Source: Bog-756 sp049517675
Lineage (GTDB): Bacteria > Actinomycetota > Acidimicrobiia > Acidimicrobiales > RAAP-2
Direction of reading: 5' to 3'
Length of the DNA: 64,000 nucleotides
NCBI GenBank assembly: GCA_049517675.1
Contig: JBEKRV010000022.1
Coordinates: forward strand, 20,040 to 84,039
The number at the start of each line of letters is the position of its first letter. Positions within the stretch are counted from its first letter, which is position 1. The notes beneath the pieces were generated by a model. That model searched no databases, was not told the DNA's origin, and saw only the letters and a list, made by a program, of their open reading frames with translations. This document shows positions 8,565-16,461 of this stretch, piece after piece. Both the position numbers and the translations under genes were made by a program.

Positions 8565-10217
8565 ATGGACGACGACGTGACGACCCGGATGCAGGAGCGG
8601 GCGGATGCCCGCGGGTGGGTGTTCGCCCCCACGCTGTGGCAATTGATCGAGGCCCGGGCCGCCGCCACGCCGGACGCCGTCCTGGCCCACGAGGACACCG
8701 GCGACGAACTGACCTTCGCCGGCTACCGCGATGCCTGCCTGAGGGCCGCGGCGGGGCTGTTCTCCGAATGCGGGGTGACGGTCGACACCAGCGTCAGCTG
8801 GGAGCTGCCGACCTGGAACGAGTCGCTCGTCCTGGTGGGTGCACTGGCCCGGCTGGGCGCACGCCAGAACCCGCTGATCCCGATCTACCGGAACCGGGAG
8901 GTCGGGTTCATCACGGAGCAGAGCGGCGCCTCGCTGCTGGTGGTCCCGACGGTCTATCGCGGCTTCGATTTCGCGGCCATGGCCGAGGAGATCGCCGCGT
9001 CGCGGCCCGGACTCTCGGTCCTGGTGGTGGACCGGGACCTGCCCGACGGCGACCCGGCGGTGCTCCCTCCGTTCCAACCGGCACCGGCATCGGCCGCCGA
9101 TGCGCCCGTGCGGTGGCTCTTCTACACCTCGGGCACCACCGCCGACCCGAAGGGTGCCCCCCACACCGACCTCACCGTCATGGCCTCGGCACTGGCCATG
9201 GCCGAGTGCCTCGACATCCGACACGATGACGTCTCCGCGCTCGTGTTCCCATTCACCCACATCGGCGGCATCGGATGGTTGCTCGCCTCGCTGATGACCG
9301 GGTGCACCCTGTTGACCACCGAGGCGTTCAATCCGACCGACACCCCTGCGTTCCTGGCCGACAACGACGTGACGTTGGCCGGATCGGGGACGCCGTTCCA
9401 CATGGCCTACCTGGCCGCACAGCGGGCGAGCAACGAAGGCACGGACGAGGCCGGTGGGGAGGCGCAGCCGATCTTCCCGAACGTCCGCTCCTACCCGGGT
9501 GGCGGTGCGCCCAAGCCACCCCAGCTCCATCACGACCTGAAGCGGGAGATCGGCGGGGTGGGGATCGTCTCGGGTTACGGGCTGACCGAGGCGCCCATCG
9601 TGGTGATGGCCTCGACCGAGGACCCCGACCAGAAGCTGGCCGACACCGAGGGTCGCCCGACACCCGGGGTGGAGCTCATCGTGGTGGCGCTCGACGGTAC
9701 CCGGGCGGGGCCCGGCGTCGAGGGGGAGATCCGCCTAAAGGGCCCCCAGGTCATCCGTGGCTACCTCGACCCGGCGCTCGACGCCGACGCCTTCGACGAC
9801 CAGGGCTTCTTCCGCAGTGGCGATCTCGGGATCGTCGACGACGAAGGCTACGTGACGATCACCGGCCGCCTCAAGGACGTCATCATCCGCCACGGTGAGA
9901 ACATCTCGGCGAAGGAGGTGGAGGATCTCCTCTACGCCCATCCGGCCGTCGCCGACGTGGCCGTGATCGGTCTGCCCGACCCGAGGACGGGGGAGCGGGC
10001 CTGCGCCGTGGTGGCGGTGACCGAGGGCGAGTCCTTCGATGCCGCCGCCATGGGGGAGTACCTGCGGACCCAGGGGCTGCGGGTCAACGCCATCCCCGAG
10101 CAGCTCGAGCTGGTCGAGGTGGTCCCCCGGAATCCGGCGGGCAAGATCCTGAAGCACACACTGCGGGAGCGCTTCGCCCCCGCCGGAACGTCACCGAACA
10201 GCGAGGGGAAGCCATGA
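8565..10217 (+). CDS. Acyl-CoA synthetase, cyclohexanecarboxylate-CoA ligase-like
   Basis: Second ANL ligase of the operon, 550 residues. ATG at 8565 is preceded by caggag about 10 bases upstream; frames further upstream overlap the previous gene and are not family-like. Seen: FYTSGTTADPKGAPHTD near residue 186, GYGLTEAPIV near 338, SGDLGIVDDEGYVTITGR near 420, the hinge GRLKDVIIRHGENISAKE near 430, and the catalytic lysine in NPAGKILKHTL near 530. The N-terminal half (LPTWNESLVL and ARQNPLIPIYRNREV) matches the cyclic-acid ligase branch. The stop overlaps the SDR start by ATGA. Two different ligases in one operon suggest two acid intermediates or a side chain and a ring. Confidence 0.93.
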   Translation: MDDDVTTRMQERADARGWVFAPTLWQLIEARAAATPDAVLAHEDTGDELTFAGYRDACLRAAAGLFSECGVTVDTSVSWELPTWNESLVLVGALARLGARQNPLIPIYRNREVGFITEQSGASLLVVPTVYRGFDFAAMAEEIAASRPGLSVLVVDRDLPDGDPAVLPPFQPAPASAADAPVRWLFYTSGTTADPKGAPHTDLTVMASALAMAECLDIRHDDVSALVFPFTHIGGIGWLLASLMTGCTLLTTEAFNPTDTPAFLADNDVTLAGSGTPFHMAYLAAQRASNEGTDEAGGEAQPIFPNVRSYPGGGAPKPPQLHHDLKREIGGVGIVSGYGLTEAPIVVMASTEDPDQKLADTEGRPTPGVELIVVALDGTRAGPGVEGEIRLKGPQVIRGYLDPALDADAFDDQGFFRSGDLGIVDDEGYVTITGRLKDVIIRHGENISAKEVEDLLYAHPAVADVAVIGLPDPRTGERACAVVAVTEGESFDAAAMGEYLRTQGLRVNAIPEQLELVEVVPRNPAGKILKHTLRERFAPAGTSPNSEGKP

Positions 10218-11044
10218 GCCCGATCCAGCGTGTCACCCTCGGCCGGGGCGGCGACGAGCACGAAGCAGCCGACGCCGCCATGGCGGGGTTCGTCGTCCCC
10301 CGGTTCGTGGGCCGGGTGGCCGTCGTCACCGGGGCGGGCTCCGGCATCGGCCGTGCCGTGGCACGGCGCCTGGCCGAGGAGGGGGCGTCCGTCGCCGCCC
10401 TCGACATCGCAGGCGACGCGGCGGCCGAGACGGTGGCAGGGATCGTTGCTGCCGACGGGAAGGCGGTGGACTACGTCTGCGACGTCACCTCGGAGACCTC
10501 GGTGGCCGACGTCGTGGCGTCGGTGGTCGGCGACCTCGGCCCGCCCCGGGTCGTGTGCAACGTGGCCGGGATCGGTGGCTTCTTCAACACCGTGGACATG
10601 CCGTTCGATCGGTGGCAGCAGATCCTCGGCGTCAATCTCACCGGGCCGTTCCTGGTGTGCCGGGCGGCACTGCCCCACCTCCTCGAGCACGGCGGCTCGA
10701 TCGTCAACGTGGCGTCCAACACCGCGCTCATGGGACAGGCCTACTCGGCCGCCTACTGCGCGTCCAAGGGTGGGCTGCTGATGTTCACCAAGGCGCTCGC
10801 CGCCGAGTACCTCGGCCAGGGGGTGCGGGCCAACGTGGTGGCCCCGGGTGGGACGGACACACCGCTTCTCGGATCGTTCGGCCTGCCCGATGGTGCAGAC
10901 CCGAAGCAGTTGACCAAGATCATGAGCCCGATGGGCTTCTCCACCCCGGCCGAGATCGCCGCCTCGATCGCCTTCCTCGCCTCGGACGAGTCGTCCTACA
11001 CGACCGGCGCGGTGCTGTCGGTGGACGGGGGCCTGACCATCTGA
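10214..11044 (+). CDS. Short-chain dehydrogenase/reductase
   Basis: Classical SDR, 276 residues, NAD(P)(H)-dependent oxidoreduction of a hydroxyl/keto group. Cofactor motif TGAGSGIGRA near residue 40; NVAG (NNAG variant) near 117; the catalytic Ser lies in NVASN, with Tyr and Lys in AYCASKGG near 177-181; the C-terminal SVDGGLTI is typical. The first 30 residues (before GRVAVVTG) are an extension not found in most SDRs, but the ATGA coupling to the ligase upstream supports this start. An internal ATG at residue 23 is an alternative. Last gene of the 6093-11044 operon. Confidence 0.92.
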   Translation: MSPIQRVTLGRGGDEHEAADAAMAGFVVPRFVGRVAVVTGAGSGIGRAVARRLAEEGASVAALDIAGDAAAETVAGIVAADGKAVDYVCDVTSETSVADVVASVVGDLGPPRVVCNVAGIGGFFNTVDMPFDRWQQILGVNLTGPFLVCRAALPHLLEHGGSIVNVASNTALMGQAYSAAYCASKGGLLMFTKALAAEYLGQGVRANVVAPGGTDTPLLGSFGLPDGADPKQLTKIMSPMGFSTPAEIAASIAFLASDESSYTTGAVLSVDGGLTI

Positions 11045-11099
11045 CCTGACGGCCGGGCTCGACGGCTGGGGAGGACCGACGGCGACCGAACCGGCTGGG

Positions 11100-11219
11100 G
11101 AGGAACCGCCAGGGACCGAATCGACACGGACCGAATCGACACGGAACGAACCGCCAGGGACCGAATCGACACGGACCGAATCGACACGGACCGAACCGCC
11201 ACGGACCGAACCGACATGG
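11100..11219. repeat. 15-bp tandem repeats, eight units
   Basis: Seven exact-length units from 11115 to 11219, four of them identical (accgaatcgacacgg at 11115, 11130, 11160, 11175), the others differing at 2-5 sites; a weaker unit precedes at 11100. A period of 15 keeps every reading frame open, so the array looks coding on both strands without being a gene. Confidence 0.9.
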
Positions 11220-11436
11220 GCGGTACTTGCGGTAGCGGTGTCACGGCGGTCGGTCGCCGACGTCCTCGACGGCTCCCAACGGGGTGCGGGCCCGTCCCCC
11301 GGTCCGTCGCGGTGGCGCACACGGTGCCGGAGCGTGCGGGTGCGTTCCCGCGAACATACGCGTTGACCTGCGCAGACGCCGGGATCGTCACAAGCAGAGG
11401 CTGCCGGCGGTGGCCGCGTGCAACAATGGAACATCG

Positions 11437-11453
11437 AGCGACAAACTGTCGCT
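11437..11453. promoter_or_regulatory. 17-bp palindrome upstream of P450, candidate operator
   Basis: agcgacaaactgtcgct: 7-bp perfect arms around aac, 19 bases before the ATG at 11473, just ahead of the ribosome site gaggtgag. It could be a repressor site or an mRNA hairpin next to the ribosome site. Confidence 0.5.
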
Positions 11454-11472
11454 TCCGATCGTGAGGTGAGCC

Positions 11473-12675
11473 ATGACCGATGTTCGTCCGGTCGACCACT
11501 GGGACTCCGACTTCGACGTCCTGAGTCGTCCTTACGTGGATGACCCCTTCAGCATCTGGGACGACCTCCGTCAGACCTGCCCGGTCGCCCACACCGATCG
11601 GCGCGGGAGCACCTGGCTTCCCACCCGCTACGACGACGTCGTCGAGCTGGCCCATGACATCGAGCACTTCAGCTCGCTCGACATCACGGTCATCCCGTTC
11701 ACCGGTGAGGAGCCCGAGGAGCCGGTCCTCCCCTACGGCGTCCCGCCCATCTCCGCCGACCCACCGCTGCACACGTGGACCAGACGGCTCCTGCTGCCCT
11801 GGTTCTCGCACCGTAAGGTGGAGAGCTACGAGCCCATGACCCGGGCGCTGTGCGCCCGACTGGTCGACGGCTTCCTGGCGGCCGGCCGGGCCGACGCCGC
11901 CGCCGATTACGCCCAGCAGATCCCGGTCCGGGTGATCGCCGCCATCCTGGGCGTCCCGGCCGAACTCTCGGACACGTTCACCGGATGGGTCCGTGCCGTC
12001 CTCGAATTCGCCGACGACGAGGAGATCCGCCGAGAGGGGACGATCGCCCTCATCGAGTACTTCGTGTCCGAGCTGGCCCGACGGAAGGAGCACCCGGGGG
12101 ACGACCTGATGAGTGCCCTGCTGCTGTCCGAGGTCGACGGGCAGCCGATCGAGGATTCGATCGTGCTCGGGGTCTCCGCCCTGACGCTGATCGCCGGGGT
12201 CGATACCACCTGGAGTGCCATCGGCTCGTCGCTGTGGCACCTCGCGACACATCCCGACGACGCCAAGACCCTGGCCACCGACCCCGCGGCCATGCCGCTG
12301 GCCGTCGAAGAGCTGCTGCGGGCCTACTCGCCGGTGACCATGGCCCGGATCGTCACCTCGGACGTCGAGTTCCGGGGATGCCCGATGCAGGCCGGCGACA
12401 AGGTGCTCATGAACTTCCCCGCCGCCAACCGGGACCCGGATGCGTTCGAACATCCGGAACAGGTGATCCTCGACCGGGCCCACAACCGCCATGTGGCATT
12501 CGGCTCGGGCATCCACCGCTGTGCCGGGTCCAACCTGGCCCGGATGGAGCTTCGGGTGGCCATCGAGGAGTGGTTGAAACGGATCCCGGAGTTCCGGATC
12601 GAAGAAGGGGCGGAGGTGACCTGGGCCGGCGGTCAGGTACGCGGTCCCCGTCGGGTGCCGGTGGTGTTCCCGTGA
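11473..12675 (+). CDS. Cytochrome P450
   Basis: Heme monooxygenase, 400 residues, soluble bacterial class I type. I-helix oxygen-activation motif AGVDTTWSA near residue 240; K-helix ExxR in EELLRAYSP near 279; heme loop FGSGIHRCAG with the thiolate ligand C350. Ribosome site gaggtgag is 5-6 bases ahead of the ATG. The TGA overlaps the GTG of a ferredoxin gene, so the redox partner is made in fixed ratio. The surrounding ligases, dehydrogenases and thiolase suggest hydroxylation of a sterol, terpenoid or alkyl chain as the entry step. No reductase gene is adjacent. Confidence 0.96.
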   Translation: MTDVRPVDHWDSDFDVLSRPYVDDPFSIWDDLRQTCPVAHTDRRGSTWLPTRYDDVVELAHDIEHFSSLDITVIPFTGEEPEEPVLPYGVPPISADPPLHTWTRRLLLPWFSHRKVESYEPMTRALCARLVDGFLAAGRADAAADYAQQIPVRVIAAILGVPAELSDTFTGWVRAVLEFADDEEIRREGTIALIEYFVSELARRKEHPGDDLMSALLLSEVDGQPIEDSIVLGVSALTLIAGVDTTWSAIGSSLWHLATHPDDAKTLATDPAAMPLAVEELLRAYSPVTMARIVTSDVEFRGCPMQAGDKVLMNFPAANRDPDAFEHPEQVILDRAHNRHVAFGSGIHRCAGSNLARMELRVAIEEWLKRIPEFRIEEGAEVTWAGGQVRGPRRVPVVFP

Positions 12676-12869
12676 AGATCCGGGTCGATCCAGAGAAGTG
12701 CACCGGTCACGCCCGCTGCTACGGGTTGGCCCCCGAGCTGTTCTCGGTGGACGACTACGGGTTGTCGTCGGTGGTCGGCGACGGCACGGTGCCTCCCGAG
12801 CTCGAGGACAAGGCCCGGCTCGCCATCGCCAACTGCCCCGAATATGCGATCGAGGAGATCCGCGAGTAG
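12672..12869 (+). CDS. Small 3Fe-4S-type ferredoxin, P450 partner
   Basis: 65-residue electron carrier. Cluster ligands C10 (DPEKCTGH), C16 (ARCYGLAP) and the Cys of NCPEYAI near residue 56; the second usual Cys is His (CxxHxxC...CP), the signature of ferredoxins that pair with actinobacterial P450s. GTG start at 12672 overlaps the P450 stop (GTGA). Acidic overall, as expected for a docking ferredoxin. The last 15 bases, including the stop, are the first unit of a tandem repeat that continues into the gap. Confidence 0.93.
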   Translation: MKIRVDPEKCTGHARCYGLAPELFSVDDYGLSSVVGDGTVPPELEDKARLAIANCPEYAIEEIRE

Positions 12870-12928
12870 GGCATCCGCGACCAGGGCATCGGTGACCAGG
12901 GCATCCGCGACCAGGCGATCCGCGACCA
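12854..12928. repeat. Five 15-bp tandem repeats starting inside the ferredoxin gene
   Basis: Units at 12854 (ggagatccgcgagta, carrying the TAG stop), 12869, 12884, 12899 (gggcatccgcgacca) and 12914. The coding 3' end is thus the founder or a copy of the intergenic units. Confidence 0.88.
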
Positions 12929-13006
12929 GGGGTGACCGTCGGCTGTACGGACGGTCACCAACGACGCCCACGGTCGACTGCTCCGGGATCGCGAGCTTCG
13001 ACTCGC

Positions 13007-13012
13007 TATCGT
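13007..13012 (+). promoter_or_regulatory. Candidate -10 TATCGT, leaderless
   Basis: TATCGT ends 7 bases before the GTG at 13020. No ribosome site between. Confidence 0.5.
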
Positions 13013-13019
13013 TGGCGAC

Positions 13020-13625
13020 GTGCGCAGAGGTCGTACCCTCGCGTGGTTGGCCGTCGGGACCCTGGCCGTGGTCGCCTTCGGAGCCGCCGCGTTCGGTGCC
13101 CTCGCCCGACCGGACATGGCCGCCGCACGTCTGACCGCGGCCATGTCGGCAACCTACGACGCTTCGGGCTACACGTCGGCAACGAGCAACGACCCGGGCG
13201 AGGAGTCGGTCGTCAACGCCCCGGATCTCTACGAGACGATCGTCGGCGGGTCGGTGACCCAGGTCTGGGCCGGCAACGACATCTACGACGCCGTTCCCGC
13301 TGCATGCGGGCCCGGTGCCCGGTTCGTCGAGACGGTGCCGCAGGGGTCGGCTTCCGCGCAATTCGCCGGGTTCGGTGGCGACGACGTGACCGAGGCCGGT
13401 GCCACGTACACGGTCAGCAGGCACGGAGTGGAACTCGGGCGCTACGTGGTGCGGAACGGGTATGTCGTCTCGACGACCCTGTCCTACCGCTCGATCCCGG
13501 GAGCCGGCTCAGCCTCGGTGACCGAGACCTTCCGGTCCATCGGTCACGCCCCGAGGATCGTCGTCCCGACCCCGAACGAGGTGATCGTCGCTCCTCAGCT
13601 CTACGCCCACGGCTGCCCGCTGTGA
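13020..13625 (+). CDS. Putative exported or membrane-anchored protein, unknown function
   Basis: 201 residues. Residues 1-25 (MRRGRTLAWLAVGTLAVVAF onward) are a positively charged start plus one hydrophobic segment: an uncleaved anchor or a signal peptide; no lipobox Cys is present. The outer part has two Cys (AACGP near residue 98 and HGCPL at the end) that could form a disulfide, and it is rich in Thr/Ser/Val beta-type sequence. I recognise no family. GTG start chosen for the leaderless -10 and because the signal segment begins there. It faces a thiolase gene and is separated from it by a strong hairpin. Confidence 0.72.
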   Translation: MRRGRTLAWLAVGTLAVVAFGAAAFGALARPDMAAARLTAAMSATYDASGYTSATSNDPGEESVVNAPDLYETIVGGSVTQVWAGNDIYDAVPAACGPGARFVETVPQGSASAQFAGFGGDDVTEAGATYTVSRHGVELGRYVVRNGYVVSTTLSYRSIPGAGSASVTETFRSIGHAPRIVVPTPNEVIVAPQLYAHGCPL

Positions 13626-13652
13626 GGACCGGCTCGCCGGCCGGCCCGCCCG

Positions 13653-13692
13653 CGACGACGGCCGCGGGCGGATTGCCCTGCGGCCGTCGTCG
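13653..13692. terminator. Bidirectional hairpin terminator
   Basis: Perfect 13-bp stem, cgacgacggccgc (13653-13665) with its complement (13680-13692), continued by gggc/gccc inside a one-base bulge to a 5-base loop. It lies between two convergent genes. No T tract on either side, as is common for actinobacterial hairpins. Confidence 0.75.
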
Positions 13693-13761
13693 GTGCTGCG
13701 TTCCTGCCGTCCCCGGTGCTCCGTCCCGACCGTCGTCGGAGTCCGGCGGCGCGGGATCCTT

Positions 13762-14970
13762 CTACGAGAGGCGCTCGACGATCATGGCCATGCCCTGGCC
13801 GCCGCCGACGCACATCGACTCGATGCCGAACGTCTTGCCGGTGTCCTCGAGGGCGTTGAGCAGGGTGGTCATGATGCGGGCGCCCGTCTGGCCGAACGGA
13901 TGGCCGAGGGCGATGGCCCCGCCCCGGACGTTCAGCTTGTCGTAGCTGATGCCGAGCTCCTTGGCCGAGGGGACGACCTGCGCCGCGAACGCCTCGTTGA
14001 TCTCCACGAGGTCGATGTCGTCGATCGTCATGTCGGCCCGACGGAGCACCTGGCGGATGGCCTCGACCGGGCCGAGGCCCATGATCTCGGGGTTGAGCCC
14101 GGTGACGCCGCTGGCCACGATGCGTGCCAGGGGGGTGATGCCCAGCTCGCGGGCCTTGGTGTCGCTCATCACGACGACCGCTGCGGCCCCGTCGTTGAGC
14201 GGGCAGGCGTTGCCGGCGGTGACGGTGCCGCCCTCACGGAAGACCGGCTTCAGGCCGGCGAGTCCCTCGAGGGTGGTGCCGGGTCGGGGGCCGTCGTCCT
14301 TGGTGACGACCGCACCGCTCGGCGTGGTGACCGGGATGATCTCCCGGTCGAAGAAGCCCGCCTCCTGGGCGGCGACGGCCCGGTGCTGGGACCGGACGGC
14401 GTACTCGTCCTGCTCCTCGCGGGTCACGCCTTTGAATTCCGCCACGTTCTCGGCCGTCTGGCCCATGGCGATGTAGACGTCGGGGAAGACCCCGGCCAGC
14501 GGCGTCCAGGGCTCGCCGGCAGCGGGGGTGCGGGCCGTGGTACGCGCCTCTGCCGTGGCGAACAGCTCGTTGTGGGGACCGACATCGGCGGCGCCGTGCA
14601 TGTAGCGGCTGACCGTCTCGACTCCGGCGGCCACGAAGACGTCGCCCTCGCCGGCCCGGATGGCGTGGGCCGCCATGCGGATGGTCTGCAACGACGACGA
14701 GCAGTACCGGTTGACCGTCACGCCGGGGACGTCGGGCAGACCGGCCAGGATGGCCGCCACCCGGCCGAGGTTGTACCCGGCCTCGCCGGCGGGTTGGCCG
14801 GAGCCGAGGATGACGTCCTCGACCGACTGGGGGTCGAGCTGGGGGACCTTGGCCAGGACCTCGCGGATGACCAGCGCAGCCAGGTCGTCGGGACGGCACT
14901 CGATCAGCGAGCCCTTGTTGGCCCGGCCGATGGGGGTCCGGCCGGTGGCGACGATTACTGCTTCGGGCAT
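13762..14970 (-). CDS. Acetyl-CoA acetyltransferase (thiolase), FadA-type
   Basis: Thiolytic cleavage of 3-ketoacyl-CoA (or condensation of acetyl-CoA); 402 residues. Active-site nucleophile C90 in NRYCSSSLQ; histidine motif GGAIALGHPFGQTGARI near residue 345; second cysteine in CVGGGQGMAM near 388. All catalytic parts intact. Start ATG at 14970 with aggagc 6 bases ahead; longer frames lack family sequence. It is divergent from the acyl-CoA dehydrogenase pair, with two palindromic sites in the gap, so the three genes may form one beta-oxidation regulon. Confidence 0.95.
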   Translation of the reverse strand: MPEAVIVATGRTPIGRANKGSLIECRPDDLAALVIREVLAKVPQLDPQSVEDVILGSGQPAGEAGYNLGRVAAILAGLPDVPGVTVNRYCSSSLQTIRMAAHAIRAGEGDVFVAAGVETVSRYMHGAADVGPHNELFATAEARTTARTPAAGEPWTPLAGVFPDVYIAMGQTAENVAEFKGVTREEQDEYAVRSQHRAVAAQEAGFFDREIIPVTTPSGAVVTKDDGPRPGTTLEGLAGLKPVFREGGTVTAGNACPLNDGAAAVVVMSDTKARELGITPLARIVASGVTGLNPEIMGLGPVEAIRQVLRRADMTIDDIDLVEINEAFAAQVVPSAKELGISYDKLNVRGGAIALGHPFGQTGARIMTTLLNALEDTGKTFGIESMCVGGGQGMAMIVERLS

Positions 14971-15101
14971 GTGGTGCTCCTCGGAGACGGGCGGACGGAA
15001 CCGCGGCGTGGGTGTGTCGGTCCTGCTTGGCGTGCACGTGGGTCGCCCCGTGAGGACCCCGTGCAACGGGCCGCTCGGGCCTGCTCGGTGTCCCCCGGAA
15101 C

Positions 15102-15115
15102 TTACCGGATGGTAA
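15102..15115. promoter_or_regulatory. 14-bp palindrome TTACCggatGGTAA, candidate operator
   Basis: Perfect 5-bp arms in the divergent gap between the thiolase and acyl-CoA dehydrogenases. It overlaps two minus-strand TANNNT hexamers (TACCAT, 15109-15114; TAGAGT, 15115-15120), so it could control thiolase transcription. Confidence 0.45.
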
Positions 15116-15186
15116 CTCTAGTGGCCGCGGGGCCGCGGGCCGCCAGCTCAGGCCGAGCAGCACGGTGGCGTCACCCTGGAGGCGAA

Positions 15187-15200
15187 TGTAACGTGTTCTA
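15187..15200. promoter_or_regulatory. KstR-type box TGTAACGTGTTCTA
   Basis: Exact match to TnnAACnnGTTnnA, the published consensus of KstR, the TetR-type repressor of mycobacterial sterol catabolism. It is centred about 57 bases before the acyl-CoA dehydrogenase start and covers a possible -10 (TAACGT, 15189-15194), a good place for a repressor. The regulator itself is not in the window. Confidence 0.55.
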
Positions 15201-15250
15201 GTCGTGACCGACCGCCCCGCGGCGGGCAGCACCTGACCGGGAGGGACCCC

Positions 15251-16426
15251 ATGGAGATCGGCTACACCGAGGAGCACCAGGCGCTCCGCAACGAGTTGCG
15301 CGAGTACTACCAGAAGCTGCTCACGCCGGAGGTGGAGGCCCAGCTCGCCGGCAGTCACGGGATCGGTCCCGACATGCGCCGGGTGGTGAAGCAGATGGCG
15401 ACCGACGGCTGGCTCGGCATCGGCTGGCCGAAGGAGTGGGGCGGTCAGGGCAGGGGACCGATCGAGCAGTTCATCTTCTTCGACGAGTCGATGCGGGCCG
15501 GTGCACCGGTGCCCATGCTGACCATCAACACCGTCGGCCCGACCCTCATGGACTTCGGCACCCAGGAGCAGAAGGAGTTCTTCCTCCCGAAGATCCTCGC
15601 CGGGGACATCCACTTCTGCATCGGCTACACGGAGCCCGAGTCGGGCACCGACCTCGCCTCGCTGCAGACGAGAGCCGTGCGCGACGGTGACGAGTACGTG
15701 ATCAACGGTCAGAAGATCTATACGTCCCTCGCCGGCGATGCGGACTACATCTGGCTCGCCACCCGTACCGACCCGGACGTGGCAAAGCACAAGGGCATAT
15801 CGATGTTCGTCGTGCCGATGGACACCCCGGGCATCAAGGTCGTGCCCATGCGCCTGCTCGGCGACCACAACATCAACTACACGTTCTACGAGGACGTCCG
15901 GGTACCCGCCGCCAACCTGGTCGGTGGGGAAAACCAGGGGTGGTCGCTGATCACCAACCAGCTCAACCACGAGCGGGTCACCCTCTGCTCACCGGGGATC
16001 ATCGAACGCGCGCTCGCCGACACGCGGGCGTGGGCGCAGTCCACGAAACTGGCCGACGGCCGCCGTGTCATCGACCAGGAGTGGGTGCAGGTCCACCTTG
16101 CCCGTATCTACGCCAGGCTCGAATTCCTCAGGCTCATCAACTGGAAGGTGGCGTGGACCGCGACCCAGGGGAACCTCGACGTGGCCGATGCCTCGACCAT
16201 CAAGGTGTTCGGCACGGAGTTCTACCTCGAGGCCTTCAAGCTGATGATGGAGATCGTCGGGCAGGCCGGCTACCTGGCGAAGGGATCGCCCGAGGCCGTG
16301 CTCGCCGGACGCCTCGAGATGTACGCGCGCAGCCTGGTCATCCTGACCTTCGGCGGCGGCACCAATGAGATCCAGCGGGACCTGATCGCCATATTCGGCC
16401 TGGGCCTGCCCCGGTCGCTGCGCTGA
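15251..16426 (+). CDS. Acyl-CoA dehydrogenase, FadE (catalytic-type subunit)
   Basis: FAD-dependent alpha,beta-dehydrogenation of an acyl-CoA; 391 residues. Flavin/acyl motif IGYTEPESGTDLASLQT near residue 130; C-terminal FGGGTNEIQRDLIA near 375, the usual FAD-contact block. ATG at 15251 with gggagggac ahead. 35 bases separate it from a second, divergent acyl-CoA dehydrogenase, the layout of the heteromeric FadE pairs (such as FadE28-FadE29) that act on sterol side chains in mycobacteria. A KstR-type box precedes it. Confidence 0.94.
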   Translation: MEIGYTEEHQALRNELREYYQKLLTPEVEAQLAGSHGIGPDMRRVVKQMATDGWLGIGWPKEWGGQGRGPIEQFIFFDESMRAGAPVPMLTINTVGPTLMDFGTQEQKEFFLPKILAGDIHFCIGYTEPESGTDLASLQTRAVRDGDEYVINGQKIYTSLAGDADYIWLATRTDPDVAKHKGISMFVVPMDTPGIKVVPMRLLGDHNINYTFYEDVRVPAANLVGGENQGWSLITNQLNHERVTLCSPGIIERALADTRAWAQSTKLADGRRVIDQEWVQVHLARIYARLEFLRLINWKVAWTATQGNLDVADASTIKVFGTEFYLEAFKLMMEIVGQAGYLAKGSPEAVLAGRLEMYARSLVILTFGGGTNEIQRDLIAIFGLGLPRSLR

Positions 16427-16461
16427 GCCCGGCCCGGAACGACGAGGAAAGAGGACACGCC

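Larger units (their letters stand above)
11045..11472. other. 428-bp intergenic region before the P450 gene
   Basis: Holds a 15-bp tandem repeat array (11100-11219) in its first half and, close to the P450 start, a 17-bp palindrome (11437-11453). A TTGACC at 11363-11368 could be a -35, but no good -10 is spaced from it. I see no small gene: open frames here are repeat-driven. Confidence 0.7.

Noticed and set aside
11100..11219. Possible small repeat protein (SVRVD-type) on the minus strand
   Set aside because: The open frame is a by-product of a period-15 repeat; no ribosome site, no homology, and the same array is open in several frames.
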